DNA from: an uncultured Bacteroidales bacterium
GTDB lineage: Bacteria; Bacteroidota; Bacteroidia; Bacteroidales; Muribaculaceae
Length of the DNA stretch: 44,321 nucleotides
Direction of reading: 5' to 3'
NCBI GenBank assembly: GCA_900539915.1
Contig: UQDU01000019.1
Span: 1 to 44,321, forward strand
The stretch's first letter is position 1; every line of letters starts with the position of its first letter. This document shows positions 1 to 12,770 of the stretch, piece by piece. The position numbers and the translations under genes were made by a program. Under the pieces are notes generated by a model that saw nothing but the letters and a program-made list of their open reading frames with translations, did no database searches and had not been told where the DNA came from.

Positions 1-70
1 AGGCTGGTTTTGTGGTATTTATAATCATATTACGCCAGATTTTGGGATTTTATAGATTAAACAGCATTGT

Positions 71-100
71 GGCATGTCCCTACTACATAACGACGCCATT
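71..100. repeat. Dispersed intergenic repeat fragment (GGCATGTCCCTAC family)
   Basis: GGCATGTCCCTAC at 71-83 recurs at 25581-25593 and 37762-37774. The bases after it (TACATAA...CGCCATT) also resemble the copy in the hisF-hisIE gap, which has TATATAA...CGCCATT. It is half of a palindromic unit seen more completely at 25511-25619. The rest of 1-141 holds no gene I can support. Confidence 0.6.
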
Positions 101-141
101 CAAGCAGTCACGGCGGCTTAAGTCAGTGACATTAAAACACA

Positions 142-171
142 GTGCGTCCCGGGGGAGGTCCCGGGACGCAC
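142..171 (-). terminator. Perfect 12-bp hairpin, terminator of the glycogen operon
   Basis: GTGCGTCCCGGG (142-153) and CCCGGGACGCAC (160-171) are exact reverse complements around a 6-nt loop. On the minus strand the hairpin begins 36 nt past the phosphorylase stop and is followed by TGTGTTTTAATG, a short U tract. The plus-strand side is also T-rich, so it could serve a convergent gene to the left of the window. Confidence 0.75.
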
Positions 172-206
172 TTATTGTTAGGGGGTTGTGTTTGCTGAAA
201 GGCGGA

Positions 207-2768
207 TTAGATCCACTTCACATAAGCGAAGTCCTGACGGTGGGGCAGTGCGGCATTCTTGGGATAGATGCGGAAGCCGACGCGGAAGAATCCGGGATCA
301 AGCACCTTGGTGTCGTACTTGTAGGTGAGGAGGTTGCCGTTTTCGGCTACAACCTTGAAGTCCTCGCGACGCCAGAGCTTCTCCTCGCCGTTTTCGATGC
401 GGTAAACTACCTCCTCGACTACGACATCCTTGCCGAGACCGTTGGTGTCGACAGTGATTTCGGTCACTACCTTATCGCCTGTCTTGGCGTTGTTGGCTGC
501 CTGGTCATCACGCTTGAAGTCAACCACGTGTACGCCGGGCCATGCCTGAGCTACGCGCTCCTTCCAAGCCACGATTTCGCGAGCGAGCTTGCAGTCGTGG
601 GCGGTGAGTTTCTTCATGCGCTTTGCTTCGGGCTCGTAGAAGCGTTCGATATAGTCATCGATCATACGCTTCATGGTGAAGTGGGGTGCGATGTGGGCGA
701 TAGACCCCTTGATATACTGAATCCAGTCAGGAGAGTAACCTGCGGAGTTCTTGCGGAAGTAGAGAGGAACGATTTCGTTCTCGAGCATAGAGTAGATGGT
801 GGCAGCATCGAGACGGTCCTGCTGTGCCTGGTCGGTAAATGTGCGCTTGTCGGTGAGAGCCCAGCCGGCCTTTTCGTCGAAGCGGTAGCCTTCATACCAC
901 CAGCCGTCGAGCACCGAGAAGTTGAGCACACCGTTCATCTCGGCCTTTTCGCCGGATGTACCGGAAGCCTCGAGAGGACGTGTGGGAGTGTTGAGCCAGA
1001 TGTCGACACCCGAAACGAGACGCTTGGCCACAATCATGTTGTAGTCCTCAAGGAAGATAATCTTGCCGAGGAACTGGGGCATGCGTGAAATCTCGATGAT
1101 GCGCTTGATCAGACCCTGACCGGCACCGTCGGCAGGGTGAGCCTTGCCTGAGAATACGAACTGTACGGGGAACTGCTCATTGTTGACAATCTTGGCCAGA
1201 CGGTCAAGGTCGGTGAAGAGCAGATGGGCACGCTTGTAGGTAGCGAAACGGCGGGCAAAACCGATGATGAGAGCGTTGGGATTGATCTTGTCGACAATCT
1301 TCATCACGCTTGAGGGATCACCCTGGTTGGCGAGCCACTTGGTCTTGAACTCCTCCTTGACAAACTTGATGAACTTGTTCTTCATCGTGCAGCGGAGGTT
1401 CCAGATTTCTTCGTCGCTTACATTGTAAATGCCGTCCCAAGCCTTGGGATTGCTCTGGTTGTCAAACATTTCCTGACCCATGTGACGGCCATAGAACTCC
1501 TTCCATTCAGAAGCAGCCCATGTAGGCATGTGGACACCGTTGGTGACATAGCCTACGTGGCTTTCCTGCCATCCGTAGCCCTTCCAGATACCGGCAAACA
1601 TCTTCTTTGACACTTCGCCGTGGAGCCAGCTTACGCCGTTGGCCTCCTGGCAGGTGTTGAGCGCGAACACGCTCATAGAGAAGCGTTCGTTGGTGTTGGG
1701 GTTCTCGCGACCCATGTTCATCAGGTCAGCCCAGCTGATGCCGAGTTTGGCAGGATATTCGCCGAAATACTTGCCAAAGAGGCTTTCGTCGAAGTAGTCG
1801 TGGCCTGCGGGCACGGGAGTGTGCACGGTGTAGAGTGACGATGCACGTACCAGCTCGAGAGCTGTGTTGAAGTCGAGGTGCTTCTCCTGCACGAAGTCAA
1901 CGAGGCGCTGGAGGTTGAGCAGAGCAGCGTGGCCTTCGTTGCAGTGGTATATGTCGTGGTGTATGCCGAGCTTCTTGAGGAGGAGCACACCGCCGATACC
2001 GAGGAGATACTCCTGCTTGATACGGTTTTCCCAGTCGCCACCGTAGAGCTGGTGGGTGATAGGACGGTCAAGTTCGCTGTTCATGTCGAAGTCGGTATCC
2101 ATCAGATACAGCTTCATACGGCCTACGTTGACCTGCCATACATGGCTGTAGATGATGCGGCCGGGGAATGGAACTTCAAGAATCATGGGCTTGCCATCAG
2201 CTTCCATCACCTGCTCGATGGGGAGCTGGCTGAAGTTCTGGGGTTCGTAGTTGGCAATCTGCTGACCGTCAACGCTCAGTGTCTGTGTGAAATAGCCGTA
2301 GCGATAGAGGAAACCGATAGCGGTCATGTCTACGCAGCTGTCAGAAGCCTCCTTGATATAGTCGCCGGCGAGCACACCGAGACCGCCAGAGTAGATCTTC
2401 AGGCAGTTGCACAAGCCGTATTCCATGGAGAAGTAGCTCACCGAAGGAATATCCTTGCGCATGGGCTTCTTCATATATTCCTTAAACATCGCGTAGACAT
2501 GGGCGATGCGATCCATCATCTCCTTGTCTCCTACGATTTCCTTCAGACGGTCAGAGGTAAGCTGCTGGATGAGCATCACGGGGTTTTCGCCTGTAGCTTT
2601 CCAGATTGTGGGGTTAAGGTCATGGAAGAGCGATTTGGCCTCGCTGTTCCATACCCACCAGAGATTGTGAGCAAGCTCTTCGAGAGGCTTGAGGTTAGTG
2701 GGCAGACTGGCGTTGACAGTCACTTCGCGCCAGATAGGACCATTAGCGTTGCTTACATCGAGTTTCAT
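207..2768 (-). CDS. glgP: Alpha-glucan (glycogen) phosphorylase, GT35
   Basis: This enzyme removes glucose from glycogen or maltodextrin ends as glucose-1-phosphate, using pyridoxal phosphate, in the cytoplasm. The 853-residue length and the N-terminal layout (ELAHNLWWVWN near residue 35) fit the shorter-chain bacterial/archaeal phosphorylase subgroup with a DUF3417-type N-terminus rather than the E. coli GlgP type. The cofactor signature EASGTSGEKAEMNG is present, with the presumed Schiff-base lysine at K608. The Met usual in SGTSGMKA is replaced by Glu here. It lies 76 nt downstream of the glycogen synthase on the same strand with no hairpin or promoter motif between them, so the two are probably co-transcribed and act in opposite directions on the same polymer. 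The start at 2768 gives the conserved N-terminus directly. Confidence 0.93.
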   Translation of the reverse strand: MKLDVSNANGPIWREVTVNASLPTNLKPLEELAHNLWWVWNSEAKSLFHDLNPTIWKATGENPVMLIQQLTSDRLKEIVGDKEMMDRIAHVYAMFKEYMKKPMRKDIPSVSYFSMEYGLCNCLKIYSGGLGVLAGDYIKEASDSCVDMTAIGFLYRYGYFTQTLSVDGQQIANYEPQNFSQLPIEQVMEADGKPMILEVPFPGRIIYSHVWQVNVGRMKLYLMDTDFDMNSELDRPITHQLYGGDWENRIKQEYLLGIGGVLLLKKLGIHHDIYHCNEGHAALLNLQRLVDFVQEKHLDFNTALELVRASSLYTVHTPVPAGHDYFDESLFGKYFGEYPAKLGISWADLMNMGRENPNTNERFSMSVFALNTCQEANGVSWLHGEVSKKMFAGIWKGYGWQESHVGYVTNGVHMPTWAASEWKEFYGRHMGQEMFDNQSNPKAWDGIYNVSDEEIWNLRCTMKNKFIKFVKEEFKTKWLANQGDPSSVMKIVDKINPNALIIGFARRFATYKRAHLLFTDLDRLAKIVNNEQFPVQFVFSGKAHPADGAGQGLIKRIIEISRMPQFLGKIIFLEDYNMIVAKRLVSGVDIWLNTPTRPLEASGTSGEKAEMNGVLNFSVLDGWWYEGYRFDEKAGWALTDKRTFTDQAQQDRLDAATIYSMLENEIVPLYFRKNSAGYSPDWIQYIKGSIAHIAPHFTMKRMIDDYIERFYEPEAKRMKKLTAHDCKLAREIVAWKERVAQAWPGVHVVDFKRDDQAANNAKTGDKVVTEITVDTNGLGKDVVVEEVVYRIENGEEKLWRREDFKVVAENGNLLTYKYDTKVLDPGFFRVGFRIYPKNAALPHRQDFAYVKWI

Positions 2769-2844
2769 AAGCTTATAAAAATATTAGTGTGATTTAGGGT
2801 TTAAAAAATTCGTCAATTTATATCATCACGAGGTTTCTCTGGAA

Positions 2845-4497
2845 TCATCCACGCTGAGCAGCTGCATCAAGCGCGATTTTATAAGAATCCTCATAATATG
2901 TCATGAAATATTGCCACAAAGCCGCATCGCTCGTAGCTACAGCCGCTTTGCGTATCTCGTCACGGGCAGCATCATCCATGGATGCGAGCTCGCGGATATC
3001 ACTGGCTATGCCATCCACTATCTGAGCGTAGTTGTGATCATTGCGCTCCACTACATCCACTCCGCTGGCAGCAAAACCGTTGCCACGCTCGGCGCATACC
3101 CAGCAGCCGAAGCCTGACAGCGATGTGGTCACCGTAGGCACTCCGAAAGCCACACTCTCCAGGGGTGTATATCCCCACGGCTCGTAGTAGCTCGGGAACA
3201 CAGTGGCATCCACACCGACGACAGTGTCGTAGTATGAGAGACCGAATATGCCGTCGTTACCGTTGAGGTAGCAGGGCACATATATCAGGGTGATGTCGCA
3301 ATCCTTGGTATTGGATATACCTACATTGCGCATATGATTATTAACAGCATCCTCCCACGGATTGTTGAGCCAGTGGGTGAGGAAAGGGTCGTCAAGGGCG
3401 GTCTTGCGCTTGCGTGACAGCATGGACTTGAGGTCGGCACGCGCTTCGCGTGACCATGCCGGCACCATTATGTAGGCCAGAATGCGCTTTGCAGGAGCCA
3501 ATTCCTTGAGCCGCGCCATCGAGTCGATAAACACATCGAGACCCTTGTTGCGGTACTCGCAGCGTCCGGCAGTAGCGACGATAAACGTGTCCTCGTCGGC
3601 AAACTTGATGCCTGTGAGCGATGATGCGACATTAAGCATCACATCGCGGGCAGCCTGACGTGCAGCCTTGATTTTGCGCGGTCCCGGCACGAATCCCGGC
3701 TCAAAGCCGTTGGGAGTCACCACGTGGGGACGGATGTCAAGAAGCTGCTCGCACTCACGGGCCGTAATCTCGCTCACAGTAGTGAAGCAGTCAGCATTAT
3801 GGGCGGCAGCCTTCTCAAGCGAGTGCTTGGCCTCCATATTCAGCTCCTTGGCCATCTGGTCACCGTTGTAACCGCTGAAATACTCATAGAGCTGCTTGCC
3901 GTTGCTGCATATGCTGCGGCCTATGCTCGTGGCATGGGTTGTAAACACTGTCCCGACCTGAGGGAGCTTCCATCGCACGTACAGAAGTCCCATGCCAGTA
4001 GTCCACTCGTCGAAGTGGGCTATGATATTTTTCCCCGAGGTCCCATAGAAGTTGGTGATGCTCTCGATTACCATGCCCGAGGCAAGCGCAAACGCGCAAC
4101 CCTCGTCATAGTCGCCATAGGCATGCATGGAGTCGACTCCATAAAGCTCCCACATCTTGCCATAAAATTCGTCTTTACGCGGATATACCCCGTCAAATTT
4201 GACGAGGACCACAATAGGTTTTCCGGGCACATCCCATCGACCTACTCTAACGTTTATGCCGCAAGGTAGCTCCGCCTTGACCTTCCACTCCTTGAGCAGA
4301 GTGCGCGACTCCACAAAATAGGGAGATGGATTTTCGTCAGACCAAACATCAGGACCAATAAAAACGACCTTGTCTTTGTAGAGAGTCTGTAAGGTTTTAG
4401 CTTTGGTAGAAAGCACCGTATAGATGCCCCCTATCTTGTTACAAACCTCCCAACTCGTCTCAAATAACAAGTCTAATGCAACCTTTTGCATTTCCAT
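2845..4497 (-). CDS. Glycogen synthase, GT3 (eukaryote-like) family
   Basis: The protein transfers glucose from a nucleotide sugar to a growing alpha-1,4-glucan. At 550 residues it has the GT3 N-terminus (LLFETSWEVCNKIGGIYTVL, where GGIYTVL forms the donor loop) and the retaining-glycosyltransferase E-x7-E pair at E439 and E447 in YYEPWGYTPLESVAFG. Bacteroidota often carry this fungal/animal-like GT3 enzyme instead of GlgA (GT5). GT3 family members characteristically use UDP-glucose, so that donor is inferred. It is the first gene of an operon with the downstream phosphorylase. A TAACTTTG -7 box lies 43-50 nt upstream of the ATG. The start at 4497 (MEMQKVAL) is the only sensible one. Confidence 0.92.
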   Translation of the reverse strand: MEMQKVALDLLFETSWEVCNKIGGIYTVLSTKAKTLQTLYKDKVVFIGPDVWSDENPSPYFVESRTLLKEWKVKAELPCGINVRVGRWDVPGKPIVVLVKFDGVYPRKDEFYGKMWELYGVDSMHAYGDYDEGCAFALASGMVIESITNFYGTSGKNIIAHFDEWTTGMGLLYVRWKLPQVGTVFTTHATSIGRSICSNGKQLYEYFSGYNGDQMAKELNMEAKHSLEKAAAHNADCFTTVSEITARECEQLLDIRPHVVTPNGFEPGFVPGPRKIKAARQAARDVMLNVASSLTGIKFADEDTFIVATAGRCEYRNKGLDVFIDSMARLKELAPAKRILAYIMVPAWSREARADLKSMLSRKRKTALDDPFLTHWLNNPWEDAVNNHMRNVGISNTKDCDITLIYVPCYLNGNDGIFGLSYYDTVVGVDATVFPSYYEPWGYTPLESVAFGVPTVTTSLSGFGCWVCAERGNGFAASGVDVVERNDHNYAQIVDGIASDIRELASMDDAARDEIRKAAVATSDAALWQYFMTYYEDSYKIALDAAAQRG

Positions 4498-4539
4498 TTA
4501 AAAGATTTCCGTTAGAAATTGTCTATTATATTCAGAATG

Positions 4540-4547
4540 CAAAGTTA
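4540..4547 (-). promoter_or_regulatory. Bacteroidota -7 box upstream of glycogen synthase
   Basis: Minus-strand TAACTTTG matches TAnnTTTG and lies 43-50 nt before the synthase ATG. No good -33 TTG is seen at the usual 19-21 nt spacing, so the call rests on the -7 box alone. Confidence 0.5.
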
Positions 4548-4722
4548 GCAATTATTTTGAAAATGTTGACTTTATGACATGGAAACCTCCGAAAAGCAGG
4601 TATTTTCACATTTTTTTAGCCATCTGTACACTCATTCAGACAATGCCATGGAAAACCTGCTTTATGACCAAAAACGACAGCACGCACAGGCGCCGCATAT
4701 GCTGTGGCGCATACAGTCACGG

Positions 4723-6576
4723 TCAGCGTTTGTCGGTATTACCCTCATAGTAATTGACAAACGCACGGTTGACAAGGCGTGTGCCGCCCGGTGTGGGATA
4801 ATCGCCGCTGAAATACCAGTCGCCCGGACATCCGGGGATAGCCTCATGGAGTCCGCCGACAGTCTGATACACCAGACTTACCTCAGCATGGATGTTGTCG
4901 GGAGTCAGCATCTGTGCGATTTTGTCAGAGATTTCCTGTTGGGTAAACGGCTCGTAGACCTTCTTGACGCAGTTACGGATTTCGTCATCGGGCAATGATG
5001 ACTGTGCGAGGCAATCTTCATAGGTCTCACGCAGCACATCCTCCATGCCGCGCTCCCTGAGCAACGCCACCGCAGCGCGGAATGCCGCAAACTCGCCCAT
5101 GCGCGACATGTCTATGCCGTAATAGTCGGGGTAACGGACCTGGGGTGATGACGACACTATCACTATGCGGCGCGGATGCAGACGGTCGAGCATATTGATG
5201 ATTGACTGCCGCAGAGTGGTACCACGGACTATGCTGTCGTCAATCACCACGAGATTGTCTACACCGTTTGTGACGCATCCGTAGCTGACATCGTAGACAT
5301 GGGCGGCAAGGTCGTTGCGTGACTCCCCCTCGGCTATGAAAGTGCGGAGCTTTATGTCCTTGATGGCTATCTTCTCTATGCGCAGCTTGTGTGACATTAT
5401 GGTGCGCAGTGATTCGGGGGTAAGCGAGCCGGATGCCGAGGCCTCAAGTATCGCCGACTCCTTGCGGCGGTCAAGCTCCGCCTCCAAGCCCTCGGTCATG
5501 CCTATGAAAGCCACTTCGGCAGTGTTGGGGATAAACGAAAACACCGTGTGGTCAAGGTCTCCGTCGATATGACGCAGTATCTCAGGCACGAGATTGCGCC
5601 CGAGAGCTTTACGCTCCTGATATATGTCCGCATCGCTGCCTCGCGAGAAATATATGCGCTCAAACGAGCATCGGGCATTGGCCTTCTCGCCGAGGACATC
5701 GGTCACGCGCATCTCACCGGCCTTGCTGACGGTCAGTGCCGACCCGGGAGTCAGCTCACGCACATCACGGCGCGGTATGTTGAACACAGTCTGGATAACC
5801 GGACGCTCCGATGCAACGACCACCACCTCATCATCAGCATAGTAGAATGCCGGACGGATACCGTGGCTGTCACGCAGCACAAACATGTCGCCCGACCCAG
5901 TGGCGCCACAGATGACGAAACCGCCGTCCCACGCCGGGGCTTCGCTGCGCAGCATATTTTCAAGATTGAGCGACTCCTCTATGCGGTGTGACAGTTCAGG
6001 CTCGGCGAGCGTGTCGCGATATTCGGTGTAGAGGCGGTGGTTTTCGCGGTCAAGGGCATAGCCGAGCTGCTCAAGAAGGACTATGGTGTCGCTGTAGATG
6101 CGCGGATGCTGCCCGCGGCTGACTATGGACTGGAACAGTTGCTCCACATTGGTCATGTTGAAGTTGCCGCAAAGCATCAGATTACGTGAACGCCAGTTGT
6201 TGCGGCGCAGAAACGGATGCACGTAGCTGATGCCGCTGCGCCCGGTGGTGCTGTAGCGGAGATGGCCCATATAGACATTGCCGATGAAAGGGGCATCGTC
6301 GCTACCGTCGAGTTTACCGTTGATAGTGGAGAAAATCTCCTGTATGGCACCGGCACCGAGTGCACGTTCGCGGAAAAGATACTCCGAGCCTGGTTGTGCA
6401 TCAAGTTTCACCACCCCTACCCCGGCACCCTCCTGGCCGCGGTTGTGCTGCTTCTCCATGAGCAGATAGAGCTTGTTGAGCGCATAGGCCGAAGTACCGT
6501 ACTTGCGGCGGTAATACTCCACAGGCTTCAGCAAGCGTACCATCGCTATGCCACATTCGTGTTTAAGCGGTTCCAT
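4723..6576 (-). CDS. PurF-like amidophosphoribosyltransferase, long form
   Basis: This is a class II glutamine amidotransferase joined to a phosphoribosyltransferase, the architecture that makes 5-phosphoribosylamine from PRPP and glutamine in purine synthesis. The glutaminase nucleophile is Cys8 in MEPLKHECGIAM, so a 7-residue propeptide must be removed. Other glutaminase landmarks are HNRGQEGAG (44-52) and GHLRYSTTG (104-112). The PRPP loop VIDDSIVRGTT is intact at 444-454, and SSSPQVRYPDYYGIDM follows at 475-490. The length of 617 is well above the roughly 460-510 of ordinary PurF: the PRPP loop lies about 80 residues later than in E. coli, and an extra tail of about 100 residues follows. 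It sits 78 nt after gltD, beyond a hairpin. Purine synthesis is the default call; a related long amidotransferase with a nitrogen-metabolism role is possible. Confidence 0.8.
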   Translation of the reverse strand: MEPLKHECGIAMVRLLKPVEYYRRKYGTSAYALNKLYLLMEKQHNRGQEGAGVGVVKLDAQPGSEYLFRERALGAGAIQEIFSTINGKLDGSDDAPFIGNVYMGHLRYSTTGRSGISYVHPFLRRNNWRSRNLMLCGNFNMTNVEQLFQSIVSRGQHPRIYSDTIVLLEQLGYALDRENHRLYTEYRDTLAEPELSHRIEESLNLENMLRSEAPAWDGGFVICGATGSGDMFVLRDSHGIRPAFYYADDEVVVVASERPVIQTVFNIPRRDVRELTPGSALTVSKAGEMRVTDVLGEKANARCSFERIYFSRGSDADIYQERKALGRNLVPEILRHIDGDLDHTVFSFIPNTAEVAFIGMTEGLEAELDRRKESAILEASASGSLTPESLRTIMSHKLRIEKIAIKDIKLRTFIAEGESRNDLAAHVYDVSYGCVTNGVDNLVVIDDSIVRGTTLRQSIINMLDRLHPRRIVIVSSSPQVRYPDYYGIDMSRMGEFAAFRAAVALLRERGMEDVLRETYEDCLAQSSLPDDEIRNCVKKVYEPFTQQEISDKIAQMLTPDNIHAEVSLVYQTVGGLHEAIPGCPGDWYFSGDYPTPGGTRLVNRAFVNYYEGNTDKR

Positions 6577-6604
6577 TATGATAATTACTGGTGATTAAGA
6601 AACC

Positions 6605-6641
6605 GACAGGCCGATATGCTGTAGCTGCATACCGGCCTGTC
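6605..6641 (-). terminator. Hairpin between gltD and the PurF-like gene
   Basis: GACAGGCCGATATGC (6605-6619) pairs with GCATACCGGCCTGTC (6627-6641) with one mismatch and a 7-nt loop. On the minus strand it starts 14 nt past the gltD stop and is followed by GGTTTCTTAATC. It probably ends or attenuates the gltB-gltD transcript. Confidence 0.6.
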
Positions 6642-6654
6642 CGTAACATCGTGT

Positions 6655-8091
6655 CTATTGTTTATCGGATTTACTCATCAGGTAATCGTGTATCCCCTGG
6701 GCAGCCTTACGCCCGGAGGCTATACACTTCACCACCAGGGATGCCCCGGTGGAAGCATCGCCGGCAGCAAAGACCTTTTCGACAGAACTCTGCTGGTTAC
6801 TGCCGACCTTGACATTGCCGCGCTGGTCCTTCTCCACTCCGAGCTGTTCGAGAAGCCCCTCGGCCACAGGATTCGTAAAGCCCATGGCCAGCAGGACGAG
6901 CTGCGCCGGGATTATCTCTTTCTTGCCCGAGTGGACCAGATTCATACGTCCGGTCTCGGCATCCTTCTCCCAGCTGACCTCTTCGATTTCCACCTCGTTG
7001 ACATGGCCGTCCTTACCTATGAACTTGCGTGTGTCAAGCAGCCATCGGCGTGTGCATCCTTCTTCATGGCTGCTGGAAGTCTTAAGAATCATCGGGAAAT
7101 ATGGCCACGGGGTAGCAGGGTTCTCCCCTACAGGAGGTTTTGGCATGATTTCGATCTGAGTGACAGACAGGGCACCCTGACGGTGGGCAGTGCCGACACA
7201 GTCGCTGCCGGTATCGCCGCCGCCGATGACGAGCACATGCTTACCGCGTGCACTGATGCGGTCAGCCTTGGCTATCTCCTCTCCGGCATTGACACGGTTT
7301 TGCTGCTGAAGCAGTTCGAGAGCAAAATGCACACCCTTGAGGTCTCGGCCATCGACTTTGAGGTCACGCGGCACCTCGCTGCCTATTGCCACGCATACGG
7401 CATCGAAGTCATTGAGAAGCTGCTCGGCTGTGATGTCACGGCCAACGTAGACACCTGTCTTGAACTCTATGCCCTCCTCGGCCATAAGCGCGAGACGGCG
7501 GTCAATGACGCTCTTGTTGAGTTTGAAATCAGGTATGCCGAAACGCAGAAGGCCTCCGATAGCTTCGTTTTTCTCAAACACGGTAACGCTGTGTCCGCGC
7601 TGATTGAGCTGGTTGGCGCAAGCCAGTCCCGAGGGACCGGACCCGATGACGGCCACCTTGAAGCCTGTGCGTTTTTTGGGCATACGGGGTTTGATAAAAC
7701 CTTCCTCATAGGCTCGTTCGGTGATGGCGCACTCGTTTTCGCGGATTGTCACCGGCTGATGTTCCTTGTTGAGCACACATGCCTTTTCACAACCTGCGGG
7801 GCATATGCGTCCTGTAAATTCGGGGAAGTCGTTGGTGGCATTGAGCAGCGCATATGCACCTTTGATGTCGTTTTTATAGAGACGGTCCTGCCACTCGGGC
7901 TGACGGTTGCCCAGAGGGCAAGTCCAGTGGCAGAAAGGCACACCGCACTCCATGCAGCGCGAAGCCTGCAGACGGCGGTCTTCGGGATTGAGCGTCTGCT
8001 CCACCTCGCCGTAATCTTTGATTCGGTCATTGACCGGACGGTAGCCGGCCTCCTTGCGGTTTATCGTTAGAAACGCTTTGGGATTTCCCAT
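6655..8091 (-). CDS. gltD: Glutamate synthase (GOGAT) small subunit
   Basis: This subunit supplies electrons from NAD(P)H through FAD and two 4Fe-4S clusters to the large subunit, which makes glutamate from glutamine and 2-oxoglutarate. The N-terminal cluster motif is visible as CMECGVPFCHWTCPLGN. An FAD dinucleotide fold follows (VAVIGSGPSGLACANQL), then a second nucleotide fold (VLVIGGGDTGSDCVGTA) and a C-terminal FAD segment (VFAAGDASTG). The 478-residue length is typical. It starts 43 nt after the gltB stop on the same strand, so gltBD is one operon and the two products form the alpha-beta complex. A long open frame on the opposite strand is only a shadow of this gene. Confidence 0.96.
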   Translation of the reverse strand: MGNPKAFLTINRKEAGYRPVNDRIKDYGEVEQTLNPEDRRLQASRCMECGVPFCHWTCPLGNRQPEWQDRLYKNDIKGAYALLNATNDFPEFTGRICPAGCEKACVLNKEHQPVTIRENECAITERAYEEGFIKPRMPKKRTGFKVAVIGSGPSGLACANQLNQRGHSVTVFEKNEAIGGLLRFGIPDFKLNKSVIDRRLALMAEEGIEFKTGVYVGRDITAEQLLNDFDAVCVAIGSEVPRDLKVDGRDLKGVHFALELLQQQNRVNAGEEIAKADRISARGKHVLVIGGGDTGSDCVGTAHRQGALSVTQIEIMPKPPVGENPATPWPYFPMILKTSSSHEEGCTRRWLLDTRKFIGKDGHVNEVEIEEVSWEKDAETGRMNLVHSGKKEIIPAQLVLLAMGFTNPVAEGLLEQLGVEKDQRGNVKVGSNQQSSVEKVFAAGDASTGASLVVKCIASGRKAAQGIHDYLMSKSDKQ

Positions 8092-8134
8092 AGTGATATT
8101 TGAATCTGGAAGTAGTTAGAGAAAAGAGATGGAA

Positions 8135-12643
<4,509 letters not shown>

Positions 12644-12687
12644 AACTCGTAATAAGTTAGTATGGATGAAAATGAGGGAAAAATAAT

Positions 12688-12735
12688 GCCGGCGGCTGGC
12701 CTTGGGTGTCACACCGTAGAGGTGCAGCCACCGGC
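12688..12735 (-). terminator. Hairpin between glnA and gltB, probable terminator
   Basis: GCCGGCGGCTG (12688-12698) pairs with CAGCCACCGGC (12725-12735) with one mismatch. The loop contains its own short inverted repeat, GGTGT/ACACC. On the minus strand it begins 35 nt after the glnA stop and is followed by a T-rich run (ATTATTTTTCCC). It would end the glnA message or attenuate read-through into gltB. Confidence 0.55.
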
Positions 12736-12770
12736 ATCGGTCATATTAATATGAAAATTAACGGAAAATA

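Noticed and set aside
1878..2792. 304-codon open frame on the plus strand
   Set aside because: Antisense to the glycogen phosphorylase; no promoter, no domain.
4579..4998. 139-codon plus-strand frame reaching from the 4.5-4.7 kb gap into the PurF-like gene
   Set aside because: More than half of it is antisense to the PurF-like C-terminus and the rest crosses likely 3' and 5' flanking signals.
6658..8070. 470-codon open frame on the plus strand
   Set aside because: It is antisense to gltD, whose cofactor motifs are all present; the plus-strand translation shows no family features.
12644..12712. Upstream extension of gltB (23 codons)
   Set aside because: It runs through the glnA-gltB hairpin, and the ATG at 12643 gives the normal propeptide length before the nucleophile cysteine.
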